From Rhipicephalus microplus (lineage: Eukaryota > Arthropoda > Arachnida > Ixodida > Ixodidae), in the NCBI RefSeq assembly GCF_043290135.1, contig NC_134701.1:60818502-60882501 (forward strand): a stretch of DNA of 64,000 nucleotides, written 5' to 3'. The translations under genes and the position numbers were made by a program. The notes below the pieces were generated by a model that was given only the letters and a program-made list of their open reading frames with translations, searched no databases and was not told the DNA's origin. Below, piece by piece: positions 10,246-22,157 of this stretch (position 1 is the first letter of the stretch; each line of letters starts with the position of its first letter).

Positions 10246-11085
10246 TTGAATAACTGGCCAACATTTGCACTCGCAATACGTTCACCTGCTGTAGATTACT
10301 TGAGGTGTGAGCTTCACTGCTGTCACATGTGTGATTATTCTTACAGTTTTGTATTTCAAAATACGTATAATTATTTTTTACGATTGCTGATAAATCACGA
10401 AAAATGGACTGCGGCGGCTAAGGAGGCAAAAACTTCAATCATTCAATGTACACTGTCCCGTGATCATTGATTAGTTACTCAGCTAGCAATTTTTCTTATT
10501 TAAATATTGTTTTCTTTTTTGTAAAATATATTACTTATTAAAAATGCACAACGTAATGATGAAAAGCGTTAACGGAGGTTTTTTTCTCGCTGGCCCAGCG
10601 TTAAAAGACGACCAAGACGAGGCAGAATAGAACAACCGGTCAACGATCACGCGTTGTGTCTGTCTCGCTACAATAATGCACAGGACATGATGAGTCTGCG
10701 TTAGTAGTACGGAATAAAGCGACGCTTGCGTCACGTGATGTAATGGTCCTCTAATTTATTAAGTTCCTGGACCATGAGTAATGGTCCAGGAACTTTTATG
10801 CGTGCTCATGAAACCGTGCACGCAGTTTCTAGATCGCTAAGATATTTGAGCGACGTGGTTTTAGCACATACGTGTTTTATGCCAATCCACATCGGCTCCA
10901 CTGAAATGTTTACGTCAAGGATGTGACGCTTATAAATATATACCGACAGACTGCAATGAAAAAAATTGGCAGATCCCACGTATAGTGGAAATCTATGATA
11001 AGCGAAGCACGAATGAGAAGGGCTGATATGTGACTTTAAAATCAGGGCAGTGTTACGAGGTGGAGGTAAATTATGGCGTACATGA
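10246..11085. other. unassigned A/T-rich stretch
   Basis: No coding similarity is visible. The only clear structure is a perfect hairpin at 10761-10795, listed separately. Around 10500-10540 the sequence is very A/T rich. Confidence 0.5.
10761..10795. repeat. perfect 15-bp inverted repeat with 5-nt loop
   Basis: The arm AAGTTCCTGGACCAT is followed by GAGTA and then its exact reverse complement ATGGTCCAGGAACTT. No T tract or coding region nearby suggests a terminator or a known structured RNA. It could be the centre of a foldback element or a template-switch product. Confidence 0.85.
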
Positions 11086-11215
11086 CTTCGTTACCATGAT
11101 TATCATCTTTCAACATGTCACTTACTTTTGTCATCTGTTCAGGTCATCTGATACGAAATTTGGTAAATATCGAGCTAGCGGAATGGCCACGAGCGCATCA
11201 TGATTGGCCCAATAC
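11086..11215 (+). repeat. diverged outlying unit of the 147-bp tandem repeat
   Basis: It shares the ordered blocks atgattatcat, gtcac, ttcgtcat-like, acgaaatttggta, gagctagcg and cgagcgcatcat with the units at 12052-12520, but with more differences. The foldback element and its flank separate it from the main array. Confidence 0.6.
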
Positions 11216-11359
11216 ACTTCAACGTAACGTTGACGTGTGTGCACGCTAGGCACAACGACGCTGCGCTAGCAAAACAGGAGCACTACTTACTCTATAACCT
11301 GACGCCAAGCATGACCAGTGTCCATCGGTGGGCCCGGTGGCAACCGTCACAAAATGCGA

Positions 11360-11830
11360 CATATTGTGCAGAGAGTTTCCCAATATACACTAGAGGGAGC
11401 TCTGCCGCTAGTGTCTATGGAAGCTTCACCGCATGACCCTTCAGCGAGCGTGGGAATAATGGGTAGTACGCACATTTGTCTAATCTTCGTACTTCTGGCT
11501 TGCTTCTTCCTTCGTGTGTGTTCGTGTTGCTTGGAGCTGTTTTTTCACGAAAACCTACATTAGCAAATGTTCACCGTTTGCGCTTCACAACCTTACTCTT
11601 TTTGGCTTACCATTTTGAATCAAGTCACTAAGTTTAAAAAGGTTCATTCTTTCTTTCAAAACAAAACCGTAACCAGCAATAAACGAAGTCGCAAATACGA
11701 TTTTCTTCCCGCAGGTACGACGACTAGACAAATGTGTGTACTACCCATCATTCCCATGGTCGCTTAACGATCGCAGCGACCGAGTGCCCTCTAGTTAATT
11801 AAGGGAAACTCTATGATATGTGGCACTTCG
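11360..11830. mobile_element. foldback/MITE-like element with long imperfect terminal inverted repeats
   Basis: The left arm (about 11360-11500) contains agagtttccc, actagaggg and gggtagtacgcacatttgtc. The reverse complement of the right arm (about 11710-11830) contains the same blocks in the same order (agagtttccc, actagaggg, gggtagtacacacatttgtc). Each arm is about 120-140 bp around a loop of about 210 bp. There is no transposase. The superfamily is unknown. The right half recurs at 18367-18500 within duplicated block A'. Confidence 0.7.
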
Positions 11831-12113
11831 CGCCAATGACGTCACCCAGACAGCACTGCGTAGGCCTCTCTTCGTGACGGAGAGACGCCGGCCACGCTCA
11901 AACGCACATGCTTCTAAGCAACGCGGCGCGGCGCGCCTTAGGGCAGGCAGATCGGCACCTGACGTGGCATCGCCGTCGTTACGCGACGAAACGAACACCG
12001 GTGCGCCAGCGTGCCGGGTCCCGACGAAGTGTAATGGTGCCTTGAGTGTGACATGTAGCCATGTTCTTACGTGACACGCTTCTCATGACTATCCTGTTTG
12101 GACCAGTCACATA
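11670..12113 (+). repeat. source block A of a 444-bp segmental duplication
   Basis: Aligns along its full length with 18367-18810. I noticed only two substitutions (cagcgacc/cagagacc and ctagttaatt/ctaggtaatt). It starts inside the foldback element and ends inside a 147-bp repeat unit, so its edges match neither element. It is a copied genomic segment and not a transposon. An 84-residue open frame at 11820-12074 is shared by both copies but resembles nothing known. Confidence 0.9.
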
Positions 12114-12520
12114 TCTTCGTCATTCATTCACGTCCTGTAATACCAAACTTGGTATACGCGAAGCTAGCGAAACAGCCGTAAACGCATCATTGGCGTGGCA
12201 TGTATTCATGTTGTTACATGACAAGTATCTCATGACTATCTTGTTTGCACCAGTTGTATACCTTCGTCATGCATTCACATCCTGTAATATTAAATTTGGT
12301 ATATGTTAAGTGAGCGAAACGGCCGCGAGCGCATCATCAGCGTTTCATGCAGTTATGTTGTCACATGACACCCACATGATTATCATGTTTGCACACGTCA
12401 CATACCTTCGTCATCCATTCACACCCCGTAATACCAAACTTGGTATATGTGAAGCTAGCGAAACCGCCGTGAGCACATCAGCGTGGCATGTAATTATGTT
12501 GATGCATGAGACGCATTTGA
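12052..12520 (+). repeat. 147-bp tandem repeat, main block
   Basis: Unit starts (catgtagcc or catgt-like) lie at 12052, 12199, 12346 and 12487, giving periods of 147, 147 and 141 bp. Each unit carries a (C/T)TTCGTCATnCATTCAC block, an inverted-repeat core ATACCAA-AC-TTGGTAT and GAAGCTAGCGAAAC. Divergence between units is moderate. The last unit is cut by a LINE 3' end. Confidence 0.85.
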
Positions 12521-13118
12521 TTAATATTTATTTATTTTTTATTTATTTATTCAAGTATTTATTTACAAATACTGCAGGCGCTGTTTGGGCCTAAGCAGGA
12601 GTGGGTAACAAATGTCAGTGACAAAACAGATTATAAAAAATAAAAAAATACATTACCAGGTACGAAAATAAGAAACTTCTCAACAACACGGAAAACATAA
12701 TTAACACATAGCAATGATAACATTCACACAGGAATACAAGGAATGTCAGCACTACTGAGGAACATAATACACTTCATATTAAAAATCAAGTGTTATGTAA
12801 TTGACGAGATGGGCAAACGATTGGGTTGTGTCTTCATTAACGACCTTTTGAGGTAACTTGTTCCATAATGAAAGAGCATGAGGGAATAATGAGTGCTGAT
12901 GAACGTTCAGATGACTGAATGGTTGTCTAACTGTTTATTATGATGAATACGATCAAAGCGCACAGACGGGTTGGTTATGTACCAATTGGGTGGCGTTTTG
13001 AAGTGACCGTGGTACAATTGATAGAAGAATTTTATTCGAGAGACTATTCTACGATAAACGAGTGTTTTCAGATTTGCCTTCTCGCGAAGGGCAGAGACGC
13101 TTGCGAAATGAGAGTAGC
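12521..13118 (-). mobile_element. 5'-truncated CR1/L2-like LINE, 3' end only
   Basis: Read on the - strand, it encodes the last part of a LINE ORF2 (ALREKANLKTLVYRR, RIKFFYQLYHGHFKTPPNWY, then SLWNKLPQKVV after a break). It then has a 3' UTR and a tail of AAAT-type repeats at 12524-12560. This C-terminal pattern resembles ORF2 ends such as EDWNSLPGTI of the LINE at 1836-4605, but it is another family. It is inserted inside a 147-bp repeat unit, which resumes at about 13119. I could not define a clean target-site duplication. Confidence 0.75.
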
Positions 13119-13440
13119 TAGAATAATTGGTATCATTTTTGCACCAGTCATACACCTTCGTCATGCATTCACGTCTTTTAATACCAATTTCGGTATATAT
13201 GAAGCTAGCGAAACAACCACGAGCGCATCATCAGCGTGGAGTGTAGTCACATTGTCACATAACACGCACGTAATTATCATCTCTGCACCCGTCACATAAC
13301 TTCGTCATCCATTCACATCCCGTAATACCAAGCTTGGTATGTGTGAAGCTAGCGAAACGGCTGCGAGCGCATCATCAGCGTGGCATGTAGCCATGTAGTC
13401 ATCAGCGTGGCATGAAGTCATCAGCGCGGCATGTAGGTAG
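13119..13440 (+). repeat. 147-bp tandem repeat, continuation after LINE insertion
   Basis: Two further units follow, with blocks cacc-agtcatac-accttcgtcatgcattcac, ggtatatatgaagctagcgaaac and cgagcgcatcatcagcg. One unit has a perfect 16-bp palindrome, ataccaagcttggtat, at 13325-13340. The end (13368-13440) collapses into shorter repeats of catcagcgtggcatg. Confidence 0.82.
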
Positions 13441-15629
13441 TCACCGCTCGCAAAGTTCGAGCGCACATCGAGCGAACAGTCTTTCTGCAATTAAACTTAC
13501 AGGAAAGCACCCACCTCCTGTGTCTTGGTGTTTCGAAAAAAACGTTCACTCAAGTGAACGCTACACCGAGTTTCGCTTCAAACCATTCTTCCAGCACCTG
13601 CGTGGACGCCCGTTTCAATCGTGTCAATGGCATGCGCACTGCTGCTGCCTCGCATTCTATTAAGGTTCCGTTCGGTGAGGTGGGTCATATTGTTTCGCTA
13701 TTTGGAGAATTTAAAACCTATCATGGTCGTTTTTAGCTGTATATTATTAATGTATCTATTAGTCTTGCTCGAATATATTGTAAAGCTCAGCTGTTTTTAC
13801 TTTCTCAAAATTTCAAGTAAGCAGTTTAAGAAGCATTGCGCACTTTGTAAAGCGTCTTATTGCTCCGAAGTATGGTATCGCAAACTGCAGCACTGTTCAA
13901 CAATTGTTTAATGAGCTTACACATAATCTTGAGGCAGATAACTTTAGCGCCCATCTACAGAAAGAACGTTCACAGCTAGACAACACAGACTCATCAAAAC
14001 ATGCGCTTCCTTCTGATTAAAATGCTGTCGCGAGCCTACGCCCACCACCGTTCTCTACTTGCCCGTGCTTTTTTTTTTGGGGGGGGGGGGAGCAGCACCT
14101 TGTTCAAAAAATATATATAAACAATTTCTCCTTAGAGGAAACCCTGTGCAGATGTGAAGCAACGGGGAGATCGTTCTCTTGAGCGGGAGATCGTGTACTT
14201 TATTGAGAGCTCGTGCTGGCGCTAACGCTGACACTGGCGGTGGCGTCGATGCTGGCACTCTTCGCTGCCTTGCGCAGGACACATAGAGGCACGTGCGCTC
14301 TGTTATTTTATACCGCGCCACTCCCGTGGAACCGCAGCGGAGTATGCAGCTGTCGCACAATTCACCAGTCGTGCACGCTGTTCTGTAGAGCAGAGGATTC
14401 CTGAAGGAGCACGGCCGTTCGCTCGATGTGCGCTAAAACGTTGCTAGCAGTGGAGAGGCTTAAGCAAAGGAGATGACACGCGGCGAGCGCTGACAGGCGA
14501 GGGAGAGAATGACGCCAACCCCCACGCACCACGAGGAAAGGCGTGACCTACTTGGCAACGCCCCAACACTAGCTGCCAGGGGAGCGTGATGCGGACGGAG
14601 GGGCAACGTTACACAGGCCAGTCAAAGAATTTAATCCCAAGGCAAAGTGATGTACCATGGAATTTCATATGTTTGTACGTAAACAATACGAAGCTGCGCG
14701 TACGCATACAATGTATGTGGTTTCGGCATATATATGCGGTACTGTGGAAATAAAGCAGTTGGTATTTTGATGTCAATGTGTTTATTTCGTCACCTCCTTT
14801 TTTCTCACTTTTTACGTATTGTTCGTGCGAGAAACTCTTTTTATTGTAGCCAAATGTTGCTACACAGCTAATATAGTCCCAGAGTACTTACCAGGCGAAT
14901 CGGGTATTCTGTATTCACTAGAGACGGGAGTACCTGAGAAGAGGCTATTGTTGGCGGCACCATGTGGCACTGGGCATATTGGTAGTCGGCCTCCGCGTGA
15001 TACGCAAGAAAAACAATCACGTCCACTGGATTACTTCTGCACAACAAAATAGGAAACAGCATTAGCCTTCAAACTTCGTTATTACTTTAAGGCACCAAAA
15101 CCCTACTAACACTCAGCCTCTTTTGATGACACAATGTGAAGCACCACGAAAAAAAATGCGCTGATTGAAATTATTATTGTTACGTAAATCAGGAGTCACT
15201 TGTACTCTTGATTACTCGCAACACATATTTCTAACAGCGGTGACACACATGACCGGTTCAGCTCAGAGAGCGAGCGACTGACGGGTACTCCCGGATCTGG
15301 ATTCCTGTTTCATGGAACAGAGTAGCATTGTCCGCACTAGCAGTTACCGAAACTCCGGTCCGTGTGTATCTCACGAAAGTTGAGCCTTAGCATCCTGCTT
15401 TAAGGTGCCAATGGTGAGCTCCTCCTCCAGGTTGAAGGACGGCAGATGTATGGCACCATAATGTTAAAAATAACGCGCTATTTCACTCTCCGTAGAAACA
15501 GAGTTGCCAATTTAAGCTGCTAAATGCTTCAAACCTTCACCGTCCCTCAATTACGTCATTATGGCATAAGCAGATGACTGTTTATTAAACGTGGTGTTTG
15601 TGTAAGCAATGCAAGTAATGCCAAAGTAG
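13441..15629. other. unassigned stretch with a T10G12 tract
   Basis: I recognise no gene in these 2.2 kb. A T10 run joined to a G12 run lies at 14069-14090. A GC-rich segment (about 14200-14620) ends near an aataaa at 14748-14753 and could be old LTR sequence, but no second copy is present to test this. The short frames are unremarkable. Confidence 0.45.
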
Positions 15630-16300
15630 CGACGAAGTATTCGCAATGTCCACGGGCAATAGGTGGCACTTCGTGCAATCCAAGATGACTTGGGGTGGGT
15701 ATTAAACCGTGAACTCACAGGTAAAGAGGTAGGATGCATGGACGTACGCCCCTTACCACTTTCACTGGATGAACTCTTGATCATCGAATGAAGTTTAATT
15801 GACCGAAGTACTTTGTCAAATGATAGGACCTGCTAAATTTTTGTTGCCTTATTTTTGCCGAAGTGAGAAGGGTGGTGGTGTCAGCTGACCGACCATGCAT
15901 CAACGATGTCTTGCATAAACCTGCACGTGCTAAAATTGCATTAACTCGAATGGATGCACGAGCTGAATAGCCTGGCCGAGATAACTTGTGCTGATGCTGC
16001 CAGACGCATTTGCCGTAGCAGTATTCCACTAGTGAGTAGTGCACCGTCGCGGCTGCACGGGACCGAATGATTGACGTAGTAATGGTTTGCAAACATAAAC
16101 GCTGTTGTCATAACTTGCGCCTGAACACATGCATTAAACTTCCCATTATGTAGCGCTTGTCTCACAGCCATGATCCGAATTTAGCAGGGCACAATTTGCT
16201 ACACTCGGATCTTGCAGTTCCGTTAGCGCAGTCGCAACCAAGATGTCGAAACGAGTACACCTGTCGCAACGTCGAAATAGTGTAAATTCATCAAAAAGCA
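15630..16300 (-). repeat. unidentified dispersed repeat X, copy 1
   Basis: The - strand of this segment aligns by eye with the + strand of 28370-28762 followed by 29730-29945. Shared stretches include cgtgcagccgcgac, agtgccacctattgcccgtg, cattgcgaata, cattcgatgatcaaga-like and tccgagtg-like blocks. It is about 670 bp, diverged, with no terminal structure that I can define. It may be LTR or untranslated sequence of a retroelement. Confidence 0.6.
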
Positions 16301-17771
16301 ACATCGCTCAATCGCTACCCGTAAAAGGATGGAGAAGTTGGCATGGACTGTAGTGGTAAATGGATATTTCGTTGCTCTAACCATTTATCTTCGCTCGTCG
16401 CTCTGCAGCGTGTTGACTGCATGCGGTGCTACGTAATATCCACTGTAATTGGTGTACATACAGTGCACAAAAAACTATGCTTTAATTTTGAGTTCGCTGA
16501 AGAACATATGCACTAAACAAAATCAAAATTACTTACAAGCGTAAAAAACAATGAAGCATGAGGGGACGTAATGAGCAAACCGCTGCTGGTGAGTTAGCAG
16601 CTGATCATTCATCGTAGCTGTCACTCTCGGTTCGTTCTACATCCAATGAAAAATTCTCGACCTCAAGACAGTTTCTTTAAACACCAATGTTGAAAGCAAA
16701 TTGAGAAATTTTCTGCGCCGAACAAATCCAATAACAGCTTCAACGCGTCACTCACCGCGCACAACACCAACACGGCGTCACTCAATACGTTTGTTGGGGC
16801 GCGAAAAACGATTTTCTCTGAAACCAGGCAAGAATTGAATTGCTTGAAGAGTGCTGCCATCCACCAACAAACACAAAAATGAAGCTGCGTAGCCTTCGCC
16901 AAAGTTTGGAAGAGCAAATCACGACCCTGAACTGCTTTCTGCATACAATAAATGTATGGGATTCATGCTCTACAAAAGCACTGACGAATGCTGTGCGCGC
17001 ATGAAACATAGTGAGTTTCAACTGCAAAGGTAAGAAGATAACATATAACTATACAACGTTGCTTCGGAAAACTTTGCAAAGCTGATATGCTTACTCTTAG
17101 GGCTATATTCGAACACGTGCCTCCACGTAATTTCACGGAAACTTGGCTTCTCGCACAATATACTCAATTTTATCACGTCACAGACAGTCCGGTATATCCA
17201 CTGATGCACGAAACATACAAAGTGGTTTATGTTAGTTTCTCTCTAACGCGTTAACACTGAGAGTAGCACAACCAAAAAATAGAGCGTCTGCCTACTGATC
17301 CTCCTCGAGAGGACGCAACTGAATTCCGCAATGCCACGCTACAATCTACGAACAATGCTAATATTTTGGCAAGACGCTATTAAGGTGAAAATGAAAGATA
17401 GGGCAAGTTATTCTTAAATGAGGGAAAATAAAATAAACGTGAACTCCGTAGCTGTCCGCATCAGAGTGCGACACCTCAACAGTGGCTCATAAAGGAAGGG
17501 GATAAGGAGCGAATATATATTGGCCCCGAGTCTGCATGTTACACTGCAAATGTCGTCGAAAGACGAAAGTCTTGCGTCTGGAGAGAGTGAACGAAACGTT
17601 TGTTTGATGTTCTGCACGAGAAAATTAGTCAATAGTATTCTGAAAGCACTGGGTTAGAGTGCCTCGAGCGTGTAGCAGAGGCGAAGGAGCGCATCGAGGC
17701 ACCTCAGACATGAGTGCCATCTAGCAGTTACCTTCAAAAACGAAGAGGTTCGTGGCAGTAAAGAAAGATGC
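16301..17771. other. unassigned stretch
   Basis: There is no protein similarity, RNA gene or tandem repeat. Short frames on the - strand (for example 16663-17027) overlap one another in different frames and look like chance. Confidence 0.5.
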
Positions 17772-18366
17772 GTGATTGTCTCAGAGGTGATACGGTGTAG
17801 GACGCAAAGCGACGGGCAGGTGCCACCACCGCGTCGTCGGTGAAAAGCGTTGTAAACACTTGCCTTTTTGAGCATCGTGTTACAGCGCGATAAACGCTAC
17901 AGTCCTTAGAGGTAGTACTTTTGTGTGTCTCTTCTAGCATAAAGGCACACATACAAAACATTGACGTGCTGTTATGGCGCCTCAGATATGCGCAATAATT
18001 GCGTAGTAATGAACAATCGCACAACTATTAACTCTGAACCTTAAGCAATATTGATGGGCGCTGTGGATGGTGTCAGTCGGTTGGTGCCAATTGAGGTATC
18101 GTAAAGAGACAGACCAAAATTTTTCAGTCAAAGGTCCCCAAGAAATACTATCGTCTTTGAAACAATAGAGTGACAAGTAACGATAAGAACAAAGAAAGAT
18201 GTGAACATAGTTGAAGAAGTTCGAGGACGGGGTACCATTCAGCGAGAGCTTCACGGCATTAGGAGATGGCGGAGGGCAAGCCGGTTGGCCAGAGCTGCGC
18301 TGTCGTCGGAGATCGCGGAGGCACAAAAATTCCACACGGAATGCAGCGAGTGAGTCCAATAGAAGA
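17772..18366. repeat. block B (first copy) of the B-A'-B' rearrangement
   Basis: The 595 bp from gtgattgtctcagagg to agtccaatagaaga recur at 18811-19406 in the same orientation with about ten differences, roughly 98% identical by eye. Differences include an extra T in a T run, gtcagtcgg/gtcagccgg and cacaaaaatt/cacaaccatt. Part of B (gcggagggcaagcc, gtcgtcggagatcgc) resembles the repeat at 34200-34640 on the same strand. Confidence 0.9.
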
Positions 18367-18810
18367 TAACCAGCAATAAACGAAGTCGCAAATACGATTT
18401 TCTTCCCGCAGGTACGACGACTAGACAAATGTGTGTACTACCCATCATTCCCATGGTCGCTTAACGATCGCAGAGACCGAGTGCCCTCTAGGTAATTAAG
18501 GGAAACTCTATGATATGTGGCACTTCGCGCCAATGACGTCACCCAGACAGCACTGCGTAGGCCTCTCTTCGTGACGGAGAGACGCCGGCCACGCTCAAAC
18601 GCACATGCTTCTAAGCAACGCGGCGCGGCGCGCCTTAGGGCAGGCAGATCGGCACCTGACGTGGCATCGCCGTCGTTACGCGACGAAACGAACACCGGTG
18701 CGCCAGCGTGCCGGGTCCCGACGAAGTGTAATGGTGCCTTGAGTGTGACATGTAGCCATGTTCTTACGTGACACGCTTCTCATGACTATCCTGTTTGGAC
18801 CAGTCACATA
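18367..18810 (+). repeat. block A', copy of 11670-12113
   Basis: This is a 444-bp copy of the segment at 11670-12113, in the same orientation, about 99.5% identical by eye and of equal length. It sits exactly between the two B copies. It carries the right half of the foldback element and the first part of a 147-bp repeat unit. Confidence 0.92.
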
Positions 18811-19406
18811 GTGATTGTCTCAGAGGTGATACGGTGTAGGACGCAAAGCGACGGGCAGGTGCCACCACCGCGTCGTCGGTGAAAAGCGTTGTAAACACTT
18901 GCCTTTTTTGAGCATCGTGTTACAGCGCGATAAACGCTACAGTCCTTAGAGGTAGTACTTTTGTGTGTCTCTTCTAGCATAAAGGCACACATACAAAACA
19001 TTGACGTGCTGTTATGGCGCCTCAGATATGCGCAATAATTGCGTAGTAATGAACAATCGCACAACTATTAACTCTGAACCTTAAGCAATATTGATGGGCG
19101 CTGTGGATGGTGTCAGCCGGTTGGTGCCATTTGAGGTATCGTAAAGAGACAGACCAAAATTTTTCAGTCAAAGGTCCCCAAGAAATACTATCGTCTTTGA
19201 AACAATAGAGTGACAAGTAACGATAAGAACAAAGAAAGATGTGAACATAGTTGAAGGAGTTCGAGGACGGGGTACCATTCAGCGAGAGCTTCACGGCATT
19301 AGGAGATGGCGGAGGGCAAGCCGGTTGGCCAGAGCTGCGCTGTCGTCGGAGATTGCGGAGGCACAACCATTCCACACGGAATGCAGCGAGTGAGTCCAAT
19401 AGAGGA
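18811..19406. repeat. block B' (second copy)
   Basis: The 596 bp match 17772-18366. Beyond the end, the sequence continues as gataaatagtgggtgg, while B continues as A'. The left flank of B' is the end of A'. Confidence 0.9.
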
Positions 19407-19442
19407 TAGATAAATAGTGGGTGGATGCTAAAGTTGACATTT

Positions 19443-19627
19443 CCCCCGTATTCAGAAACGCTAATTGATTTGAACTTGATTTGAAACCGCCTTCAATGCA
19501 GCGCGTTCGCAACGCGTCTGTGCTGCCTTGGCACCGCCTAAACACAGAGCGTTCAAAACGCGTTTGGGCTGCATTGAAATGGGTGGCAAGTCTAGATCAA
19601 ATCAAGCAGCGTTTATGAAAACGGGGG
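19443..19627. mobile_element. MITE with about 60-bp terminal inverted repeats
   Basis: The left end CCCCCGTATTCAGAAACGCT matches the reverse complement of the right end, CCCCCGTTTTCATAAACGCT. Pairing continues inward through ttgatttga and caatgcagc blocks for about 60 bp. At 185 bp it has no coding capacity. It is a short non-autonomous DNA transposon whose superfamily I cannot assign, with no clear target-site duplication. Confidence 0.75.
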
Positions 19628-21836
19628 TTCAACTACCAAACTTTTCTTCAAGGCTGCGCCTTTTCTTCAAGTTGAAGCCTTGAAAAAGATAACTCCAGTT
19701 GTCGCAACATCGGCTTTAGTAGACACCTTCTGATTACGAATCCTTCATCGCAAGCTACCATCATCCCCTTCCAGCCTCTTTTATATTTGGGTGAAAGGAG
19801 AGCTAAAGTCAATAATTACTATATAAAATAAGATACAGGTATCTAAATAGGTGGAAGATTATTCAGCAACACAGTGGCGAGCATTTTTTTGTTCACTATG
19901 AAAACTGCAGATAACAACATCAATCTTCGCTGACTGACAGAGTGCAGGCTAAGCGCGAAGAGCCGCAGAAGTAAGCGGCAGAAAAGTAAGAATGTAACGA
20001 AAGAACGTGCAATACGTATGAGTTGACAACGTAGAGGTCAAAGAAACTTCCAGGGGGATGATCTCAGTGTCTAGAGGTCAAGTTCGACAACGCTTCCACT
20101 ACCGAAGCGTCGAAAACCGGTGAGGTGGCGTCGAGCGGAGTGACACTTCACGTATTAAACTGCAGACCGTAGTGCCGCCACACATCTAGAGATACCGATA
20201 AGACAGGGGCAAAAGGGAAGCATTTGCTCCTAAATATTAGGGGGAAAACTAATATTATCATTGTTATCACTTACATAGCACATACATGTTGATTATTAAG
20301 AACAGTAGCTTTTGGCTACTGAAAAGAAAGCAGCGCTGTCATAACAATGCGCCAAAGCCGGGGTGGCATTCAGCGCCGTAGATGCGGTGCGCCATACATC
20401 TCGACACGGCAAGCACCTCCCATGAGACCACAATAGTATGCAATCGGTCACATGAAGCTTGACAGGACAAAGATGACTTTTTTTCCCACGGCTAAGTGAA
20501 TGGTGCCTCGAGAAGGCGGACCCTTTCACCAGCCAAAATGTCACACCCGTGTTCTGTGGCCCTTCACATTTCAGCGAAGAAACTCCTTCACGTGAGAAGG
20601 GAGAATGTGGTGCCTATCATCCCGTCAAGGACGTAGACCTGTATGGTGCGGGTGGCACCTTTGATAGTGGTGTTGGTGTAATGTGCCGGAAGGGCGCAAC
20701 TTCAAGTTATTTTCACATCTAGAGAACAATGGGGAAATACTGTTAAGAATGAACAAATGAGCTTAGTCTGAGCATTAGTACACTAATCTCTCCGGCAGTT
20801 GCAGAATGCCGCCGCTGCCACAGGGCGCGTTGCACTTGGAACACACTAAACATTCAGCTGCATCGGCTAACAGCATTGACGAGAATTAGTGCATCAATCG
20901 CGCTTGCCTGAATCTGAATAATGGGATTCCCATGGTGTGTGCTGTAATCCAACAAAAGCAGCCTAGAGAAAATAACTGAGAACGTACGTGCAATCGAAGT
21001 ATATCAAGCTGTTCAGGAGAGTGTGCGGCAGCCAATGAAATCAGACACAGTGGCAACAACCGCCCACATCCAACGCAATGTTCAAAGTGTTCGTCAATTC
21101 ATATTGAATAGTGCAATGCATGGTAATTTATCAGTGCCCTGTTTCGTCATAACAAGCTCTCTGCACGACCAATGGGCCAATAAATGACAGAAAAACTTCG
21201 TGCAAATTGTGCTCCATCCCTTTACTCGGGTGATCACCGCCAGCGGCCGCTGATCAGATAAATTGTTTTTTTTTTCTGGGCAAAAAAGCGATCGCAGGAA
21301 TAAAGTAGCGGAACATAAACCAACTTCCCACCAGAAGCGGTTACGACTGTCACGTATTTGATACCTGTGAATGAATGATACCTGCGATACAAACCAAGCT
21401 TACAACTGCATGTTGTATTGGTCTGTGCAGCTGGCCCCATGCGGTGCATGGCGAAAAGTCAGTCGTGTCCGCATCGCAGCAAACGATGCCGCTGTGCTAT
21501 CCCCATTCCTTGAATTATGATATATTATCGTGAGCACAACGCAAAATGGCGAAAGCAGAGCTGTTCACTAAGTCCACCACCGGGAGCTGAAGTCTACTAC
21601 TGATCATCCAGCGCGTTTTATCAGCCATTAAAATCTGTTACTGGCTCATTCATCTCTTGTGCAGCCAGAAATACTTTCGCTTTCACAACATTTTCATGAC
21701 CTTTACTTTCACGACCAGTATTGTGCCGCTCGCTATCTTGTTGACGCACACCCGCTTCGCTGAGGCCGTTTTATAATCATTCACGTTTAGCACATCACCG
21801 CAATAGAAGTCCTGCGCTGACAGTGCAGCAGACATG
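19628..21836. other. unassigned stretch
   Basis: No coding similarity, RNA gene or tandem repeat is recognisable in these 2.2 kb. The - strand frame at 20296-20544 is open for 82 codons but matches no family I know. Confidence 0.45.
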
Positions 21837-22157
21837 CACTCTAAGAAAACAAAAAGGAGCCAAAAGGGGTCTTGACAAGATGGATTTCTCGTGTACTAAC
21901 TTGACCTCTTTTGGAAAGTGACGCAGAAAGAGAGTTGCTGTTACATAAGTAGTAATAGACTCTCGTGAAGCGCGTTTTGATACGATTCCGGAGTTGCTGC
22001 CGTATACGCCATACACATCGCGCCTTGGCGGTCCGATGTCGTCGGGCAGGCCTACTTGTTCGCTTGGGCCGCGTGAAGCCTCCTCTCTTCTCTTCGTCTT
22101 TAGAAATGCATTTCGTTGGTTGCACTCGTCACTGTATTGTAGCTTTGAATTAGAGTG
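21837..22157. mobile_element. possible MITE with short CACTCTAA termini
   Basis: The 321-bp segment begins CACTCTAAG and ends TTAGAGTG, an 8-bp inverted terminal match with weaker pairing inward. The left end (aaaaaggagccaaaaggggtc) resembles abundant tick repeats by memory only. No target-site duplication is certain. Confidence 0.4.

Noticed and set aside
11820..12074. 84-codon frame identical to one at 18517-18771, suggesting a conserved gene
   Set aside because: The identity is explained by the recent 444-bp segmental duplication that carries it; no family match.
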